Shown one piece after another: positions 20,315 through 23,405 of a DNA stretch of 23,405 bases (position 1 is its first letter; every line of letters begins with the position of its first letter). The DNA comes from Thermoplasmata archaeon (GTDB taxonomy: Archaea > Thermoplasmatota > Thermoplasmata > Halarchaeoplasmatales > Halarchaeoplasmataceae): assembly GCA_019594305.1 (NCBI GenBank), contig JAFDTZ010000014.1:1-23405 (forward strand), read 5' to 3'. The notes beneath the pieces were generated by a model. The model ran no database searches. It was not told the origin of the DNA and worked only from the letters and a program-made list of their open reading frames with translations. Made by a program: the position numbers and the translations under genes.

Positions 20315-21709
20315 ATGTCAGATATGCGACTATCCAAACGTGGTAAGCTCCTGATACTGGTACCGGTATACCTGATGATACTGGGATTTATACTACATGA
20401 GCCATATTCAGTTATCACCGGTATGGCACTGTTGTCACTTTTCATCTATTCACGTTTTTACCTCTACAGAACGGCTAACACCCTGAAGGTTGTGGACGAG
20501 CTGGAACCAGGTATCAAGTCTGTGGACGAAGGTTTTTCTTTACGGCAGAAGATTTCCTCGGAACGTACCTTGAAGATACGGGCGGTGCCGGTACACGAGG
20601 AGGGCGTCGGGACGGATAGAAAGGACGGTATGGAGGTCACAACACCGGCAAATCCGGACCAGCGCCTGATGCCAAAGCGTAGGGGATACCTGAAGGTGGG
20701 CGGACTCGAGGGCTGGGTCTATGACCCCATGGAACTGTACAAGATACCTCTAAAACAGAAAAAATCCACCTTGGTGGTGGTTCAAAGCTCCAAGGATGCC
20801 ATCAGACGGGCCAAGGCATACGCAAAAAGAAGTCACGTAGAAGAGCTGATACAGGATTACCGTAGATACACAACCACCTCGGGGGAGCTGGAGGAGATTA
20901 GAGAGTACCAGCCCGGTGATAAGCTCAAGGATATCCACTGGAGGTCCGCATCTAAATTCCAGAAGTACATGACCAAGGTGTACGAGAAGATGGCCATGGT
21001 GGAGGTGCATATTCTACTGGACTCGGGGCCGTCCATGAGACGAAAATCGTCTGGAGATGTGAACAAGATGGAGCACTCCATATTCGTATCCCTGGAGATA
21101 CTTAAAAAATTCGAGATAGCCGGCCATGATATCGGTCTTACCGTCTTCGACCATAAAGGCGTCATCTTCCATCAGAAACCCGACCATCGGCACAGTACTT
21201 TCAACCGTATATACGAGAAGATGGCGGAATTACCTTCCCCCATAAGGAGTAACGGGTACAACACCCTGAGATACCCGGAAAATATCGATGCCGTCCATCT
21301 CTCCGAGGCGGAAAAGGAATTTTCCAGAAAGGCTGGTGGAATTATCTCGGGGGCCTCCTCCCACGAGCTTGCGGGAATCGTAACAACGGTTAGGATGATC
21401 AAGTCCGGCAGCGGTAAAAGAACGTTGGTGGTCATAATAACCGATCTGGAGATAAACACGGGTCTAACCATAAAAACGGTGGAGAAGATGAAGGCCCTGG
21501 GTAACGACGTGTGGGTTATCGTGCCCTTCAGCCCGTGGTACGATGTGGAGGAACCGGACCTGGAGATCCTTGAAAGAACTTACCTTGACTACGAACGTCT
21601 GGAGCGTCTACTGTTGAAGCTTCATCGGGCGGGTGCCTCGGTATTCGAGCTTTACCCGAGCAAGGAGGGTTTGAAGATACTGCTGGAGAAGGAGCGTGGT
21701 AGGAGATGA
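20315..21709 (+). CDS. DUF58 protein with vWA-like domain
   Basis: The 464-residue protein has two N-terminal membrane helices (about 11-47) and the DUF58 core: the motif REYQPGDKLKDIHWRSASKF and a vWA-like domain with LLDSGPSMR, a degenerate MIDAS motif, and the strand LVVIITDLE. DUF58 proteins are partners of MoxR ATPases, which remodel or assemble membrane-associated or surface complexes. The moxR gene here is only about 500 bases away and convergent. It lies in one operon with DUF1616 upstream and overlaps the next gene by four bases (ATGA). Confidence 0.9.
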   Translation: MSDMRLSKRGKLLILVPVYLMILGFILHEPYSVITGMALLSLFIYSRFYLYRTANTLKVVDELEPGIKSVDEGFSLRQKISSERTLKIRAVPVHEEGVGTDRKDGMEVTTPANPDQRLMPKRRGYLKVGGLEGWVYDPMELYKIPLKQKKSTLVVVQSSKDAIRRAKAYAKRSHVEELIQDYRRYTTTSGELEEIREYQPGDKLKDIHWRSASKFQKYMTKVYEKMAMVEVHILLDSGPSMRRKSSGDVNKMEHSIFVSLEILKKFEIAGHDIGLTVFDHKGVIFHQKPDHRHSTFNRIYEKMAELPSPIRSNGYNTLRYPENIDAVHLSEAEKEFSRKAGGIISGASSHELAGIVTTVRMIKSGSGKRTLVVIITDLEINTGLTIKTVEKMKALGNDVWVIVPFSPWYDVEEPDLEILERTYLDYERLERLLLKLHRAGASVFELYPSKEGLKILLEKERGRR

Positions 21710-22209
21710 ACACCCGTGATGCGATGATACACGCCCTCGGAGCGGCGATTGTCCTATCCGTACTGTACCACTCACGGGAAGGATATCTGGCTCTTGTGGT
21801 CATATTACCGGTAGTCATGGTCTCCCTGGGCCAACGAATAGAGAACAAAGGGATTCAGATTGCCGGTTTAGGTATAGTTTCACTCTTCGTACCCTACTTG
21901 ATCAGTTCCTACAGTATGGGCGAGCTCTTTCCTCTGATCATATTTATAATCACTCTTGTAATTCCTCTTGTAGCGTACTGGGGACTTACACTTTCATGCA
22001 CCACCGTTCCAGAACCCGTATCAGCGGTTAATTCTGCTATCTATACGGTAATAGTGCTCTTAACCTTCTATATATTCACCTTCACATTCGATGTCGGTGA
22101 ATACATATTGGACACCGGTAACATGGCTCCCCAGGCATTGATGTTGACAGCTTTCTCACTACTGGTACTGATTCCATACTACATATACGTTGAACTCAGG
22201 CATCCTTGA
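21706..22209 (+). CDS. Polytopic membrane protein of the DUF58 operon
   Basis: The 167-residue protein has no family that I recognise. About five hydrophobic helices can be read (about 8-22, 27-42, 52-68, 75-97, 110-127 and 143-162, of which one pair is short). The start ATG overlaps the DUF58 stop as ATGA, so translation is coupled. Such small membrane proteins often accompany MoxR/DUF58 genes as further subunits. The 3' end overlaps the convergent moxR gene by 14 bases. Confidence 0.8.
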   Translation: MNTRDAMIHALGAAIVLSVLYHSREGYLALVVILPVVMVSLGQRIENKGIQIAGLGIVSLFVPYLISSYSMGELFPLIIFIITLVIPLVAYWGLTLSCTTVPEPVSAVNSAIYTVIVLLTFYIFTFTFDVGEYILDTGNMAPQALMLTAFSLLVLIPYYIYVELRHP

Positions 22210-23203
22210 AACGGCCCTTGGGTGCCTCTACCCTCTCTTCCAGTATATCCCTCACTATGGTATGATTGTTTACGCCTTCGAGCTCCGCGTCTACCGTGAG
22301 TATCAAACGGTGGGGAATAACCTTTCTCGTTGCGCTCTTCACATCGTCCGGTATCACGAAGTCCCTTCCCCTTATGAGAGCGTTCGCCTTGGATGCGTAC
22401 AGCAGATGTTCACCCGCTCTGGGGCTGGCCCCTAGTGCCAGGCGTTCATCGTTCCTGGTTTCGATGATTATAGCATGTATGTATCCCAGTATACTCTCGG
22501 AGATGTGAACTTTTCGGTGTATCCCGCTGTACTTGAGGCCTATGCCTTGAGTTGTTATATCTGAGTTTGCATTTTCCAATCGGTTTTTATACCTAAGCAT
22601 ATCCAATTCCTTTTCCGGGGGCAGGTACCCCATGTCCGATTTTATCATGAATCGGTCGAGCTGAGCTTCCGGAAGTGGATAAACACCCTCGGTCTCGATA
22701 GGATTTTTCGTCGCTATAACAAAAAACGGTTCCGGGAGTTTATGAGTGGTACCTTCTATGGTGGCTTGCTTCTCTTGCATGGCCTCGATAAGGGCGGATT
22801 GGGTCTTGGGTGGCGCACGATTGATCTCGTCCGCCATGAGCACTTGTGCGAAGACAGGCCCCTTACGAAGCTCGAAGGTTCCGTTCTTCATGTCATAATA
22901 ATAATGGCCGAGAACGTCCGCGGGTAAAGTGTCCTGGGTGAACTGGATACGTTCGTAGGATAAACCTATCACCTTTGTAAATATCTTGATTAGTGTGGTT
23001 TTTGCTATTCCAGGGACACCCTCTATCAGAAGGTGCCCGCCCGTGATAAGGCAGATGAGAAAGTCGTCCACTACGTCCTCGTATCCGACCACTACCTTAC
23101 CTATCTCTTTCTTTATTTCCGAGAATTCCTTGTGGTAATCATTCTTCATTCCTGTCAAATCGATCATCTCTTTGTTGTTTGGTAGGTCCAGGGAATCTGT
23201 CAT
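22196..23203 (-). CDS. MoxR-family AAA+ ATPase
   Basis: The 335-residue ATPase has Walker A GVPGIAKTT (62-70), Walker B MADEINRAPP with Asp125 and Glu126, Sensor 1 VIATKNPIE and the arginine-finger region EAQLDRFM. It belongs to the MoxR chaperone class that works with vWA/DUF58 proteins to mature membrane or surface complexes. The first ATG at 23203 overlaps the upstream gene by 65 bases. Later ATGs at 23167 and 23149 (MKNDYHKEF) would shorten the overlap, and the conserved family region starts about there, so the true start is not settled. Confidence 0.94.
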   Translation of the reverse strand: MTDSLDLPNNKEMIDLTGMKNDYHKEFSEIKKEIGKVVVGYEDVVDDFLICLITGGHLLIEGVPGIAKTTLIKIFTKVIGLSYERIQFTQDTLPADVLGHYYYDMKNGTFELRKGPVFAQVLMADEINRAPPKTQSALIEAMQEKQATIEGTTHKLPEPFFVIATKNPIETEGVYPLPEAQLDRFMIKSDMGYLPPEKELDMLRYKNRLENANSDITTQGIGLKYSGIHRKVHISESILGYIHAIIIETRNDERLALGASPRAGEHLLYASKANALIRGRDFVIPDDVKSATRKVIPHRLILTVDAELEGVNNHTIVRDILEERVEAPKGRFKDA

Positions 23204-23405
23204 GGATCATCTTCAGTTTATGCTCATCCCAATGGGGATGATTATTTAATAATTTGGTGACGGGATCATCGGATTCCTCTATTTTCTTACGGATAATGTA
23301 ATCCATGAACACGCTAACAGCCCTCTCCTTGTAACCGGGTATTACTATGAATACGGTGGTGATGATGGCGATGAAGGCGGCCGCCATGGTTATGGTTCTC
23401 GGGGG
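23139..23405 (-). CDS. Partial membrane protein upstream of moxR (cut by window end)
   Basis: The frame is open to the window edge, so the N-terminus may lie outside. The visible part has a hydrophobic segment (AAAFIAIITTVFIVIPG), then a charged soluble domain with SDDPVTKLLNNHPHWDEHKL and a polar, Arg/Asp-rich tail. I do not recognise it. The last 65 bases overlap the longest moxR form, which supports an operon with moxR. Confidence 0.6.
   Translation of the reverse strand, partial: PPRTITMAAAFIAIITTVFIVIPGYKERAVSVFMDYIIRKKIEESDDPVTKLLNNHPHWDEHKLKMIHDRFPGPTKQQRDDRFDRNEE

Overview
The window looks like part of an archaeal chromosome. Support: eS1 (S3Ae), the L7Ae-S28e-L24e-NDK ribosomal cluster, a rare-type seryl-tRNA synthetase, a tRNA-Met with an intron at a canonical bulge-helix-bulge site, TATA boxes about 25-32 nt before starts with many leaderless genes, GGTGA-type ribosome binding sites, FtsZ, Ras/Rab-like GTPases and a roadblock protein. 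The euryarchaeal gene mix, the secreted lamin-tail/PLD/PKD protein and the DUF1616/DUF58/MoxR set make a Thermoplasmatota-like lineage my best guess. That is inference without a tree.

Layout. 1-580: a 60-bp tandem repeat at the window edge, a minus-strand intron-containing tRNA-Met(CAT), and degenerate copies of its 5' half, one carrying a 71-bp hairpin-rich insertion. 583-3077 (minus): eS1 with a helix-hairpin-helix tail, and zinc-type SerRS. 3214-4572 (plus): CBS-zinc ribbon, V4R and roadblock proteins. 4574-6403 (minus): a long small GTPase with a probable CTG start, then a NadM-PncC fusion for NAD metabolism. 6599-7909: a B12-binding-type radical SAM protein. 8055-8140: tRNA-Ser(CGA). 8236-10323: a membrane-anchored surface PLD-family protein. 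10320-11366 (minus): HypE. 11427-11651: a small membrane protein sharing a TATA region with hypE. 11750-13067: L7Ae, S28e, L24e, NDK. 13058-15481 (minus): a large STAND ATPase with TPRs. 15654-17089: a tandem ribbon-helix-helix regulator with a palindromic operator candidate, then FtsZ. 17086-17981 (minus): a second small GTPase and a coiled-coil protein. 18127-19355: a core-MetE methyltransferase and a DUF4346 protein. 19411-22209: a DUF1616 membrane protein, a DUF58 protein and a five-helix membrane protein, facing a convergent MoxR ATPase (22196-23203) and a partial gene at the window end.

How the genes fit together. Three themes recur. First, translation: tRNAs, SerRS and ribosomal proteins, with a C/D-box-like (kink-turn) motif in the L7Ae leader that suggests autoregulation. 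Second, eukaryote-like signalling: two Rab/Ras-like GTPases, a roadblock protein, V4R and CBS-zinc ribbon proteins. Third, cell division and envelope: the RHH-FtsZ pair beside a GTPase/coiled-coil operon, and the MoxR/DUF58/DUF1616 group. Base composition shifts between AT-richer housekeeping genes and GC-richer stretches (about 6.6-10 kb and 18-21.7 kb), so the chromosome looks mosaic.
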